Assembly (NCBI GenBank): GCA_019914945.1
Contig: CM034102.1
Location: forward strand, 5,569,501-5,633,500
DNA: 64,000 nucleotides
From: Typha latifolia
Taxonomy: Eukaryota; Streptophyta; Magnoliopsida; Poales; Typhaceae
Direction: 5' to 3'
Positions 36,311 to 50,100 of the stretch are shown piece by piece; positions within the stretch are counted from its first letter, which is position 1; each line of letters starts with the position of its first letter. Made by a program: the position numbers and the translations under genes. The notes under the pieces are model-generated. The model saw only the letters and a list, made by a program, of their open reading frames with translations. It made no database searches and was not told the DNA's origin.

Positions 36311-38309
36311 AGGAGCTGCAACAGCTGAGAAATGCTAGCCAATCAACTTTAGAGAAATCTCAAAATCCTAGCTTTGTTATTAAGATGAAGAAAAGTTCGA
36401 GAAGCCAAGTTTTGCTCTGCTTGATTTTTCTTCTCTTCGGAGAGAGACGCAGTGGGCGACTGGGGAGTCGCCCGAGTGGGTGCCTTTTTGCAACTTAATT
36501 GTATTTTTCCTCTTTTTTAAAGAAAACTTAATTGTATTTCGTACATTATGTACACACACTCAAATATAAACATAATCTGTATCTAATGTTAAAGTACGTA
36601 GGTTTTAATATCCAAACTTGCTATCCTTTTAATAATAAATAATAAAAAAAGCAACAATTAAAGTTTGCGAAAAGCCCGGGAAGGGGCCGTGGTGATGTAA
36701 AACTAGAAGGTGCCGTCAAGTAATTTATATATATATATATAAAAAGATCTCGTAACAAATTCTAAGCATACTGGGATATTTTCCTTTGTACATCTGTCAC
36801 GTCCTTTGATTCAGGTGGGTCCGGAATAAGAGGTAACGACAAATGACGTTCGGTCAAGTGTCCTAGAAGATCTTTAGCTACCTTAATGATGCAGCAGTGG
36901 ATTTCCTTATTTATATTCTTCACTGATGTAGTAACCGACTTTACCGTGACAAGTGAGACACTAAAATTTTAGGCAGTATGATGATCACATTAAGCTTCTC
37001 TTCTCCGTAAACAATCGCTAGCATAGTAATTCAAGAGAAGAAAACACTCATTTCTACAGTTGGTAGCATTGTGATGAATAAAAGTAGCTATGCCTCTCCT
37101 AAATAACTCTTTTTCTATCTGGCATCCACTTAGGCGTACATCCACATCACTCAGAACTATCTTAATATAATACCCCTCTCCCCAACATATCCAAGACCAC
37201 ATACTCATCATGTAAGTCATAATATTTCTTCAACTTCAAATTGCTTGCTCTTCAGATATCAAGTGAGACGAAACTCAGCATTCTTGACCATATTGATAGG
37301 GCTAGCTCTAAACTTTCGTCGAGCTTTCCAAATATTCTAGAGAATCTTGAAAACAATAGATCATATCCTCAGTAGCTAGATGACGATCAGTAAAAGCTAT
37401 CCATTTATCTCTCACAAATCGTATCGGCTTTCATAGAAAGACACCTTAGAGCGAATGATCGATGATTTCATCATCCTCGTCACAAATAAAAGTAGAGCTT
37501 ATCTAAACTATTTCTGTCAGATCAGCTATAAATAACCTAATAAATAAATATTGAATTCTTCAATTTTTTATATAAGATATAAAAAGTATGCAGCCAATGG
37601 ATGATGAGATTTTGATTGATAAATAGTTTGAATTAGACAGCATATTTTTTTTTTCTATACTATTTGTTTAAACGATCGTAGCGTTAAACCAAATAGATAG
37701 TTGCTCTATAAATAATCAATAAACTAGAGGATGTAATTTTTAAATATTAAAAAATACAAGGTGTAAAAGCAAATTTCCCTAATTTTTGAAGAGCAATAAT
37801 TCTTTAAGGACAGTGAAGCCAATCTCTAAAAGAAAGCGAGTCGTTACACGGCAATATCATTAAACAAGCAACACGATGGACATGCTCTAGAGCAAGAGCT
37901 TCCATCATTAGTCCTTTCGAAGACTCCTGTTGGTCGAGTACATAGGATTAAGTTTTTTTTTAGTGTGTTCAAATAGCCTATGGAGAACTCATATTGTATA
38001 TAAATAGTTTCAAATATAAAAAACTAATGACGACACCGGTTTACCTCTGGAAAACCTCAGCTCACCGAAAGTTGCCTAGCCACCTTTCACAATTCCCAAT
38101 TGTTGTTCACTTTAATGTGATAGAAAAGCCTTCCAATAATATATACTTTTCTCTATAACGGAGATTGCATACTATCGTCTTAATTTTTGTCGTCTTTGGT
38201 TTGTCTGGGTCACTGACTCAGTGCGTTGAGATGGAGAGATGAGTGAAAATTAGAGATAGAAAACTAAAGAGAGGTTTGGAAAGGACGTTGCACGATCATT
38301 CCCCGGGCC

Positions 38310-38310
38310 A

Positions 38311-38350
<40 letters not shown>
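38310..38350. repeat. (AAAG)n microsatellite
   Basis: About ten AAAG units in an uninterrupted run following CCCCGGGCC. Confidence 0.92.
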
Positions 38351-38351
<1 letters not shown>

Positions 38352-38879
38352 TGAAGGGGATTTGCTCGCTTTTAAGATCAGAGCAACAAAACAGCTAGAG
38401 ACTTCTTTTCCAATTTTCCCATTTTATCTCGCTTTTGAGAAAAGGGAGTGATGAAAAACAATTGCTATAATTACTGGGTGCGAACTATTGGATTGATTCC
38501 GACCCCATCCGATTTGAACTAATTCGGTAGAAAATTTTCTAATTAGATCCTAATGAGGGTAATTTAAAAAAAAATGAATACATATATATTTTTTAATAAA
38601 AATCCTGATACGAATATGAATACGGTCCGGTGATATATATTCTAAGTTATTTGTATAGATTAATTTTGTTAACTTTATATGTATTTTATATATGAATTTT
38701 TTTTAAAAACTCTTAATATTTTAATTATGTCAAAAGAAATATCATAAATTTTAAAAAATTCAACCCGTATACATCTAAGATTTGATCATCTATTTAAAAA
38801 TTATTCGTATCAATTTAAAACTAAAAATATAAATCTGAATATTAGTTAAATATATTTAATCCTTGGGGTACCCTAAGGA

Positions 38880-38880
<1 letters not shown>

Positions 38881-38906
<26 letters not shown>
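38881..38906. repeat. (CT)n microsatellite
   Basis: About thirteen CT units within AT-rich intergenic DNA; no adjoining gene is seen. Confidence 0.9.
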
Positions 38907-38912
<6 letters not shown>

Positions 38913-40086
38913 AAATCGTATAATTGATCTCTCAGACTATTTAAAACTCAAACGGCACGTATTAAAATCCCACCTGATTCCTATTTCGTTTTGATTTTTA
39001 GAGTGGTCATAGTCACAGATTATTGTCGTAATGGCAGTGCCTCAAGCGGCAGCAATGCATGCATGTCCAAAAAGGCTGCTGAAGCTTTCCAATTGGTAAG
39101 GCACTTTTCACTGTGCAACGTGCACTTAGCCATCAGCTTTATTGGTGCCCAATTCTAATGCCACTCTTAGTCTATCTATTTAAATATGTGGCAGTATTTT
39201 TCTCCAACCTTTTTTTTTTAAAAAAAGTTGCTTGAGAATGATGGTTTAATCTTAATTTGTGCTCTAACAATTAACAGAGGTTAACTATGAAAAATATAAT
39301 GTGAAGCGAAAAACTAGACTTGTTACAATATTAGAAACAAACCAAATAATATGTAATGCACCTGAGATCCATAAACTGTGGCTAGAGTGGCAATAGAGAA
39401 GCATTACTATTAGAAGATAATATTTATATGGTTCACTCAAATCCGAGCTACTTTTATGGTTGGAACAAGCAAAGTTTATTATCAACTCATATGGGCCTCA
39501 GGAGAAGAAACTCAGACCTAATCTTTGGGCCGAGTTTACAAATGGTGAAGAGAAGAAGAGGAATACTAGAGGTAGAAGAGATTGACGGTGATGGTGAGGA
39601 GAGAGATGAAAATGATGAGAAGGGTAGTGATGGAGAGGGAGACAGAAGAAGAGGGAAAAATTTATATATGCAATATCAACTTTAGATGAATATATAAAAC
39701 AAAGAAGAGATTTTTGAAAGGCATATATGCACACACAAAAAAACTTACATGTTTACATCTCTACATATAGAGGTAATTAAGTAAAAATAGTCAGATGCCA
39801 TTATGGGCCAACTATTCATGGGCCTCAATCCAACCGACAACCTACATCTCTATGAGAAGCTTTCAATTATTCTATTCACTAATCCATCCCTATCCCATGA
39901 CGTATGAAGATATAATACCATGACAGAGGTATACTTTTTAATCCCTCACCAACTATTTAAAGGATGTCTGTGTGGAGATAGATTCCCTGGTGCTCGCAAA
40001 CATCATACATCTTCATCCTTGATCTATCGAGTCTGCAGTGGATGACATACAATTTCTTATCAAACAATTTCCAAATTATGAAATCA

Positions 40087-40121
<35 letters not shown>

Positions 40122-40283
40122 TAGCTTTGCCAAAAAAAGAAGGAAGTAGTGATTGGCTTGCCAATATGAATCAAATTGGTAGATATGATTGTACTTGGGT
40201 TGAGAAAGCACCCTCTCCTCTTTGGCGGTTTTTGCGCTCCAATTTTAATGGAGCTCTCTGTAGTGCAGAGGGCTACTACTGGT

Positions 40284-40340
<57 letters not shown>
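40284..40340. repeat. (AGT)n trinucleotide microsatellite
   Basis: About nineteen perfect AGT units. A short CTACTACT stretch just upstream (40273-40280) can pair with the run to form a hairpin. The length and purity suggest a recent expansion. Confidence 0.92.
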
Positions 40341-40634
40341 AAGGAGAATAAGAAAAAGATTAATGGAGGTGCATTATTGTGGTGGGCTACCTTAGTGGGG
40401 GCTAAACTAGGTTGTTGTTATTATAAAGGAATTCTAGTAGGGATGATGAGGTGGAACATTGTGAGTATCTTCAGCAAATCTCACATAGTTACTTAAATTT
40501 ATCGCGTATCTTTCTTTCTTTTTCTACTTTTCTTTATTTATTTTATTATTATTTTTAATAAATTAATGAGTCTATATATTATTCTTAGGCTAGACAAAAT
40601 AATTAGCCCTCATTAGTAAAAAAGTTAGACAACG

Positions 40635-41050
40635 AGTAGGAGTGAAAACAAATCGGATACGAATCAAATAGTCATAAATTCATATTCTGATTCATATCTT
40701 TTATTTTTATAATTATATTTTAATAAAATAGATATAAATAATTTTTGGATTAAACAAACACATTGAATTTTAAATGAACTATGATTTTTCTTTTGGAGAC
40801 AATTGATACAAAATATTAAGAGTTTAAAAAAAAAATTTCTTGCGTGTCAAATACATGTAAAGTTAACAAAATCAATCTCTACAAATAATATAAGACATTC
40901 TTAGTAAAAATATCAGTATTCACCATTTAAATAAGAAAAATTAAAACTTTAAATCATTCAAAAAATATGCTAGCACAAGCTAGTTAAAAACTTTTTTTAT
41001 CTAATTTAAGTCCAAACCAAATCGAATAACAACTACTAAGCTTAACATCT
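40635..41050. mobile_element. Possible degenerate nonautonomous transposon
   Basis: GGAGTGAAAACAAATCGGATACGAATC at the left looks like the GGGGTGNAAACGGATCGGATA ends of common plant hAT-type repeats. The right side has only a weak CCAAACCAAATCGAATA segment. The ends do not form a clear inverted repeat, so this is tentative. Confidence 0.25.
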
Positions 41051-41825
41051 TAAGAAGCAAGCCCAAGCAATGTGCACTGAATATGAGTCCCCAACATCAT
41101 TAGAGAATTAAATCTGTGACCTTTGTCATGGACAAATATAAGATTTAATTTTATATTTATAAAAAAAGAAAAAAATAATGTGAAATAGACTAATAGTCCC
41201 TACAGACTCTTTTTTGGTCTTCATTTTATATGATAGTATAAGATTTTAAATTGAATCAATTTTCAATACTACGCCTCTCTGACTTCGATTTAGACTCCGT
41301 CTTAATAATTAGTATCAAAGCAAATTTTGACAATTTTAATATACTCATAAGCATGTAGAAACATGTGTGAGTTAAGCCCCAGAGAATAAAGTAAAAAATA
41401 TTCATATAGATTTTTGCATCTTTATCTAACAACTTAAGCTTTTGATTCCCTCCAACGAAATGTAGGAACATATAATCTATTAGATAACCAATCGATCCAA
41501 AATCTTTAGTTAATTAGCTAATAACATACCAATAACTCTGTATGATGTCTTAAGAAGAGGTGCCATTTATAAATAAATCAAACATAATCCTCAAATCCCA
41601 ACCTATTCTATTTTGTAAATCTGCAACCATTGATCTCTATATCCCATGACAAACAAAAAGAGTCATAAAAGTTTGGATGAGAGACTAGAAATAGACAGAT
41701 GTGTGTGGGGGTGGGGGTGACTAGAAAGGAGGTTTTAAAGTGCCAACGTAGGCATCAAGCATATTACTCTTTCCCACACCATCCCCAATTATATGTGCAC
41801 AAGGTAGGCATAACCTAAGGCTTAT

Positions 41826-41857
<32 letters not shown>

Positions 41858-44800
41858 TATAAGTTTTCTAAGGATAGAATACAAATGCCATCACCATTGG
41901 CACTAAGTCTATATGACCCCACTACTAGAACTAACTTAATTACTTCTATGATTCTTATTCTTTAGCCTTACGGCAATGATCATTTTAGGATATGTACTAG
42001 GGAAATTATATATATAAAAGAAAGGTTGCTAAAAGTAACATTCGAGGTGTAGAAGATTTAGGAAGCAAATTTGCCGGACAAAGGAGTGGCTCTTCCACAA
42101 ATCATGGAGCTATTATCATGCTATGGTTAATTAAATTAATCCTTTCCACTAATTATTGGTCTATAATTCGATGATTGAGTTCTACCAATTTATGACTGAA
42201 GTCATGTCTTATATTTCTTCGTGGATACTGAAATTAATATTTATTAAAAAAAATATTTGAAGCGCGATATAACCCGTAGCATAGTTTCTTATGAATCATT
42301 TCTTAAAAGAATTAAATTTAATTATTTAATCTATATAATAAAAAAAAATAGTAATTATTTAGCCTATAATTAACCTACGAGATTATTATGATCTTTTAAA
42401 AGAAAAGGTAAAGCTATTACTCTAAAAGCACTTGTGAGCACCTCAAGAGGGGACGAATGCCATGTTAACGACTTTTAAGTTGGCATGCCTCCCAAAATCT
42501 CAACCCCTCCTAGTTGGATTCTCTTACTTGATTATATCCATAAGATAAAAGTTTGTGTGATAGTATGGTAGACTATCCATTCTTCTTTGAGAAAGTTGTA
42601 AGAATAAAGTTAATGTGGTGTTGCTTTGTTTGTTTGGGTATAAATTTATTAGTACAATATACTAGAAATATTATATATTTTGTTTTTATCATCGTTCACA
42701 CTCTAAACTAAGAGTAGCTGTCAAAATAAAAAATATTTTATTCTCTTTTATTTTAATCTTAATCTTAAAAAACTCACTCAGAAATAACAAGACTATTTTA
42801 TAGTAATTATTTACGTACTTATAAAGACATTTTTTAAAACAATAAAAGTAAAATTATAGGCGTCAATGGTAGAACATAAATGATAATAAAACTAAAATAT
42901 AGGGAGGGTTTAAAAATGTATATACAAGTTAACTATGTTTGTTTTGAAGAATAAAGTGAATGCAATATAATTTTTTTTTTCGATAAGTAAATTATACTCA
43001 TAATTCATCCCAATTACTGTTTATGAACATATAAAGCTTATGATAGAAGTCACCTCAAAACCACCATAAGAAGAGATGGGCTTTTGGTATTTACCCAATT
43101 GGATCAAACAATGGATTCTTAATTTCTTATGGCTTAAATAATTGTGGGCACTTTGGGATTGAGACAAAAAGAAAAGAAACAAAATCTAAGCAGTTAGCTC
43201 AAAGATGAAGCAACCATATGTTTGCCATGTTGGACCACATCACCAATAAGAATAAGGTGGCTTAAATAGGTAGATGGTCCTTATCATGATGTGCATTAAA
43301 GAGAGGTACATGAAAGGAGCTTTGATTCAGAAGATAGCAAAGTATATCAGCTAAGTGAATTCCAATCTACTGTGATTGATGTAGAGAGTAGGATGGAACT
43401 TGCAAGTAAATCTTTGGCTTTTATTTATTTATTTATTTTTAGTTTCAGTACATTTATATCATCTATCACTTCTTGGCCCTAAGCTTAGTTCTCATAATTA
43501 TGTAGCTAAAATTTCTTAAAACAGCCAAATGTTTTAATATATACATACATATGCAACATTAAAAACAAGCTTTATTGTTGCTCTTTTTAAAGTTTAATTT
43601 AAATTGTTGCATCAACTTAATTTGAATACTATTAAATTTTCACTTCTGTTAAAAAATAATAATCTATTTATGATGCAACTAAGATAAGACTCTTTACATA
43701 TGTTTGAATGTTGTCAAAATGTTTTAGACTACTTAGTAAGTTAGTATATTATAAATTATATTAGAACTCTCTCAACTTCATTAAAACTATAGGGGCACCC
43801 TTTGATATAATGTGGTAGCATAAGATCCATTAATATATTTGTAAAAAATATATGATTTAACTGTTAATCTAATATGAGCTACTCATGGGCTTCTCCCATG
43901 GCTCTTCTCCCTTGAAGAATATAAATCTTGCAACAGGATTTACAAAATTATTAAAATTGTACTACATTTTTCTATTTTAAAATTACACATTTTTTATATC
44001 AATTTGGCTTCAAGGTTGGTAGTAAGTAGGGCAGGATTATTTTAGTTAGCTTGGGCCAAGCTTGACTTAGCCACATAATAGGTAATTATCTAGGTAATTT
44101 AAAATTATTAAGGTCAAATCATAAAATAATAAAGAATATACATAACTATACATTTATATACATAAAATTTGGCATGACATTGGCTCAGCTAGGGACTTGG
44201 CTAGCTTTTAAGTCAATAACATTTGGGTAGATTTAACCCTGACTAAGCTGATTTAAAGTTATAGACCAATATATAGTATGGCTGGTATAAAGAGCATAAT
44301 ATACATTATCAATTCACATCTAACAGTTTAAGTTATTGGGTCAACTAAGTATTTAATATAATATATATATATATATATATATATTCTTTTAAAATCTCAA
44401 TTTAAACTTTTTACTCAAATTTGTTTATTGATAAGGTGACAATATTAGTTGAAGCAATCTTATGCCACTCTCTTTTATTTTGGTTAAAAAAAGAAGAAGA
44501 AAAATCACTACCTATATTTCAAATGTCAAAAGGTAACAAACCAAATTTATTTCACTCCAAGTCCAACCAACCATCAATGCCATATTCATTTCATCAGAAA
44601 AGAAAAGGCCATATCAATTTCCTATTCCAACAACTAGTTTGGAATCACATCAACCAAATGGTTTCTCTCTTCCCCACCCTATTATTGATTATTTGTTGAT
44701 GCTGTCAAGTCTCAACCTATTGGGTTTTTTTTTTTTCAACCTGTGGGTTTGAAATCTTGCATGGTAACAACTTGTTGGTCTAATTGCAGTATTGTTACTC

Positions 44801-45799
44801 ACTAATTATTTAATCATCTTTGTAGTCAACAATTCAAGTCTATTTGGGTTGTTGCATTTGCCACTAATATAGTTTTAGTTTTTTATTTAGTTTATTAACA
44901 ACATGATGAAGTATATATACACTCAAAAATATTTAGATGTCAAAATATATCATGTAAAGATGGTTTTGAGACTACTACTATTCTACTAGACAACCATCCT
45001 AACATGTGAAGCTCTTTGCAACTAAACCCAGCTAGTCTTTTTTTTTTTTTTTTAAAAAAAAACTATGTAGATAGTGTTTAACAAAGTTTGTTTTATAAGA
45101 TACAAATGATTAAAGAATAAGTTTTGATCACTAAATTAATGACTAAATTTATGATTTATAATTGAGCTAAGGCAAATTAATGACTCTGCTCAAATAATTA
45201 AAATGAGTCATGTTGTATAAATAGTTTTATACTTCAATCCCAACATTTAATGTGTTAACTACTAACGTAGTAAAAGTTTTTCCTTCTCTCAACAAAAAAT
45301 AAATAATAAATTTATCAAAAACACTTAATATATTTTATTTTTATTATCATTCGGTATATTTTATAGATGAGTTAAATTAATTATATATATAAAATATGAC
45401 GTTAAGAATAATTTTTATAATGTTAATAATAATAATAATAATAAAATAAAGAGAAATTATATTTTGAGATCAAATAAGGAATATTTTTGATATTTAATTT
45501 TTTTTATTTTGAAAAATAATGAAATATTTTTTTTATTTTGTCAACAATTATTAGATTAAAGTTAAGTTAGAATATTTATAATGTATTAATGATAAATATC
45601 TATGCCGGGAGTCTAAGCCTAGTATGAAGTGGATTGTGATAAATTTTCTGGTAACTAAGAATAATTGGCAAGTATTTTCAGGGTGAAATAATAGATAGAG
45701 TGTAAATAATGTCTATATTCTTTCTTAAGCATCTAAGTTTATTAATATTATAAAGGGGACTATTATAAGGAAAAGCTATTATGGACTTTTTAAATGGTT

Positions 45800-46080
45800 A
45801 AGAGAGGTATATATCAGATGGAGCCAAAGCAGGAGGAGGAGACGAGATAGCAAATAGAAGAGGACTAGAAGAGCGACAAGAGATCGGGGAGGAGGCAGGA
45901 AGGTTGAGGGGTTTCGAGCTGGGAGACATGCTTCCCCCAAAAGGTTCTCTTCTTTTCCTCGAATACCCATTATTTTATTTCCGTTTTGGTCACCTCCCAC
46001 TCCGCTTCTGCTTCGCTGTGTTTGTTGGTCTCGGTTTTGCTCTTGTTTTCCCTCTTGCTTGGTCTTGTTAAGGTGCTGGA
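45800..46080 (+). promoter_or_regulatory. Probable promoter and 5' UTR exon of the NF-YA gene
   Basis: A purine-rich then pyrimidine-rich GC-elevated segment ends with CTTGTTAAG|GTGCTGG, a usable splice donor at about 46070. NF-YA genes often have a 5' UTR intron, and the coding exon is preceded by an acceptor (GGATCTTCAG|AATG) 2 bp before the start codon. This arrangement is inferred; transcription start and donor are not proven. Confidence 0.4.
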
Positions 46081-46573
46081 TTTCTCTCTCTTTTTTTTTT
46101 TTTTTTTTGGTGGTTGGTGGAGGCGAAACTGGTGAAGGGTGAGGTCTTATGCAACTTCTTGAATCGTTCTGGTTGAAAATTTGATTCCGGTGATCTGGGT
46201 CTCGTTAAAAATTTAATCTTGGGCATGTTTCTTGCCAATTCGGGGCTGGGTTTTGGTTGATGTAAGCTGGGTCTCTTTGTTTTGATCTCTCTTGGGATTT
46301 CTTCTATTTTGTTCTTTCTGTTTGTTACCTCAAGCTATTCCCAATTTTGATGAGATGCTTTTATGTTTTGAATAATTTGTACATGTCTGTGATAACTTGG
46401 ATTTCTTCTTGTGATTTATGAACGTCCAAGTTTCGTACCACTTCTAGATAGATCCTTGCATCTATGTGATATTCTTGGACTCGTTTTATATAAATTTTCT
46501 TGTATAGTGGGGTTAGAAAGTGCTATCATAGGATGCTTAATTGCTACATGCTAATCTCTTTCTGGTCCAGATT

Positions 46574-46876
46574 GGGACCTGTTTGGATGAAGAGAATAAG
46601 AGAGAAGAGAGAGAAAGTTAGCTGAGAAAAATGTTTTCTCTTCTTTGGATAGAATTTTTAGGAGAGAATGGAGAAGGGGAGAAAGAAAAAATAGTCTCGA
46701 ATGGTCCACTTTTTTTTTTTTTTTTCTCTCATAAAATGGAGAGAATGGGAGAGAAAGGAAGATAAAACCCAACTTTTTCTCTTCCTTTCTATTCTTTCTC
46801 TCATATATCCAAACAGAGGAGAGAAAATTATTCCTCTATTCTCTTCTCTTTCAATCCCTCCATCCAAACATAGTTG
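46574..46876. mobile_element. Foldback element (MITE-like) in the NF-YA leader intron
   Basis: The left arm begins GGGACCTGTTTGGATGAAGAG and the right arm ends CCCTCCATCCAAACATAG, so TGTTTGGAT and ATCCAAACA face each other. Between them purine-rich (GAGAGAAGAGAGAGAAAG) and pyrimidine-rich (TCTATTCTCTTCTCTTTC) arms are complementary over most of the 300 bp. This is a typical plant foldback with GTTTGGAT termini. No coding capacity is seen. Confidence 0.65.
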
Positions 46877-47157
46877 GTGCTTGTAGTTGTCCATGGTAGG
46901 GGCCAGACTTTTAAAAGACATGCTTTATTATAAATTCTATATTTCTTTAGGCCCCTTGGTAATGACTTTTGCGGTCTTGTTTTTTTAAAAATTGAATGTT
47001 TTCCTTTCTTTAAGTTTAACTGCATCAAATTTTAATTGAGATATTTCTTTTTTGTCTTGTCCCTTATGTCATCAGTAGTTCCATAAAAACCACAATAAGA
47101 ATCAATTAATTGGGGCTTGGTGTGGTGTACACCTGGAGAGGATCTTGGATCTTCAGA

Positions 47158-50100
47158 ATGCAAAACAATAGCAGCAAAGATTTGGAGCAGAGTTCAATCC
47201 GCTCAACATTTAGTCAACCAACTAATTGCTCATCATGGTGGAATTCTAGCGGCATTCAAACTTCAGAGCCATCTTATTGCAAGAAGATAAGTATGAACAA
47301 GGCTTCAGTAAAACAGTATTCTAACCAGAACAAGAAACTAGGAGATAAAATTCTCGATCAAGATTCGGTGTCAAGTCAATTGACTGGCCAATCTGATCTT
47401 GAGGTGTCAGAAAAAAGCGATGGCAATGTCCAGGAACAATGTGTCTTGACACATTCAGGTATGAAGTTCTCTAGTTAAGATTTGTTTTGCAAGTTGCTAT
47501 TTGCTAATAGCTAGTTGCAATTTTCAAAGTTTTCCTATGTTTTCCTAAATGTGGTGTTGTTGATTACTTGGGCTAGCAAATATTATTCATGTTATTGAAA
47601 GCTGATTTCTTAATTGTTGTTAAATCCAGTTTGTCCTTAAAACTATCTCAAGTTATTCTTTTCATTTCAGTAATGTAACTCATGGGAGGATAACTTACCA
47701 ACCATCTGTAATCTTTAAAGCTATCTCAAGTATTTTTCTCTTCTTATATTGCACCTATTTTAATTCTGCACTATAAATTGGTCATGTTGCTCAATTTGTA
47801 GTTTTTACCTTTTTTCCCTCTTTCCTTCTTTTTTCCAGAATGATAGCATCTACTAGACCATTAAATTCCGTGGTCCGGCTTTCTGTTCGTGTATGCATTC
47901 ATGCGATTCTTGTCATTTTAAGATATTTCTTGTAATTTACTTGTTATAAGTCCCAATTGTTGGTTCTTAGTATTTTTCTTTCTTACAAAAAATCTGCAAA
48001 AATATAAAACCCAGACTTATTGATTATAAATTGCCTATAACCTTTTATGGCAACTTGTGGCTTGAAAATTATACTGATTGCCTATAACCTTTTATGACAA
48101 TTTGTGGCTTGAAAATTGTATTGGGTGATAGATGTGCTGCAAATTATAATATCATTGCAACTTATGTTGCAAATTACAATCTGTTTACAATCTAAAATTT
48201 TAAGTTGTACCATTCTTTCAATATTCTTTCTTGATTGTTAATATATAAGCTTATAATAGGTAGGTAACTATGACTCTTGTGTCATCCATTCCTAGATCCT
48301 GATTACTTGCCTAATGTCCAGAGGTAATTTGGTTGATACCTAGACTATGACATCACTTCTATAAAATTGAAAAAAATTGGATGGCTCCTGCTCCCCAACA
48401 AGGGGATGAGGATTTATTTTGCAGTCCTGTTTTTCTGTAGCAAATGCTCAAGCTGTGGAATGTACGGTCATGTCATGATTTGCCCTATAACCCTGGTGGC
48501 TTTTGTTCAAGTGATAACGATAGTGTCTTTAACAAAGGATGCAACTCTGTATCCTTCTGGACCTTGTATTGGCATGAGCTTTCTGTTTCGGAATGCCTTT
48601 TGAATCCTCTTGCAATTTTTGCAACAGTAGATCAGGGACATCACTGTAGCTTTACATATGATGTAAATTCTGCAAGAGATCGGAAGCCTTATATCGTGCA
48701 AAGTGGTCTAGGTGATTAATTTGTTAGATTCATGAAAAAAATTGACTTGGATAAAACATCGATATTTACAACTGACATTTATTACACTTTTGTGACTGTA
48801 GTTTTGTATACTTAGATTCATTTTTATTTCCAGGTTCTCACAATTTTATTTGTTTATATAGTTATCATTATATCAGCTTCAGATATATTTGTAAAAGATC
48901 TCTTCAGTCAACTTTCCATTCATGATTATTATCTTGTTTTGTGTAGCTATGAGGTATAACTTCTCTCGCCTTTTCTTAATTTATTTGTTAACTTTGGAGA
49001 TGATTTATGATACGAACCGGCTAGACCCGATTTGGATCAGTTTCTGGACCGAAATTTGTATGGAAATTTTAAGAGAGTTTTTGGTAGATCTGGTCATTGG
49101 ATCGATATGAAATTTTGATAGGTTGTAGCCTTGGAAAGATCTTTCTAATAAATCTAATTTCTTGTAGATCGGATTGCTAGATTAGAAGATATCTTCAGAA
49201 AAGTGGATGAAAGCCGGAGGGTCAACTCTGATACCAATGTTACGAATCAGATCTGTACCGATCCGGACGTAAGAAAATTATGAAAATTTAGGTAGTGGTA
49301 GTTTCACGAGATAAGGTTCTAATGGCTCTAGTTTCACGTCAATTGGATGTTTGGATGAAAAGATATAATTAAAATAGTGGAGCAAGGTCAGAACGGGGCA
49401 GAACGGTAAATTTTTGATGTTGCGGCCATTGTTGGAGGGTGGCAGACGACCAAGGGTGGTGGTGGATGACTATAAGGTAAGGTGGCTCGTGGAGGTGATG
49501 GTGGCTTTGGATTGGAGGTAGAATTAGGGTTTCTAACTTAGATTTACTCATAGAAAAATAAACGAGTATGATTAATTTACTTCTATTCCTAGATTATCTT
49601 ACTCTTACTCCTAAGATAGTCTAAGGTTAAAACATAATTTTTAATTTTTCATTGAATGCTTGGATACTTAGATGAATAAATAAAGAAGCCCAACTTCTCT
49701 GTATATAGAAGTCGGGTACAATGAATTCTACTCAGACTCAGCCCTAAAAACTTATACGACTCGAACTAGAATTTGTTTTAGAAGTTTACATGACTTAATT
49801 GAATTTGTTTTAGTGGCTTATATGACTTAATTGAATTTGTCTTAGTGGTTTTACGTCACTTAATTGAATTTGCCTTAATAGCTTACGTGACTAAATTATA
49901 CTTGCCTTAATTGAATTTGTCTTAGTGGCTTATATGACTTAATTAAATTTGTCTTAGTGGCTTACGTGACTTAATTAAATTTTACCTTAGTGGCTTACAT
50001 CACTAAATTATACTTGCCTTAAGGGCTTACATGACATAACTAAAGTTGCCTTAAGGACTTACATAAGAAATAAATATAAATCAATTAAAAGATAAATAGA

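Larger units (their letters stand above)
36311..45750. other. Long gene-free region with microsatellites
   Basis: The first 520 bp are the promoter of MSL copy B. Beyond this come about 9 kb of AT-rich DNA in which I find no supported gene on either strand. It contains microsatellites (AAAG at 38310-38350, CT at 38881-38906, TA near 40090-40119, AGT at 40284-40340, CA/TA near 41826-41858, AT near 44360-44384). It also has degenerate transposon-like patches near 38470-38850, 40635-41050 and 44025-44260. Short open frames are AT-rich noise. Confidence 0.65.

Noticed and set aside
45779..46000. Minus-strand 73-codon frame with a Leu-rich helix
   Set aside because: It lies opposite the likely NF-YA promoter and first leader exon and shows no family resemblance.
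48367..48719. Cys-containing frames inside NF-YA intron 1
   Set aside because: No splice sites that keep NF-YA frame, no domain, and flanked by transposon-derived sequence; could be old element DNA but not a supported exon.
49764..50066. CRISPR-like repeat array
   Set aside because: Units are contiguous without unique spacers, are diverged, and lie in a plant retrotransposon LTR; this is a minisatellite.
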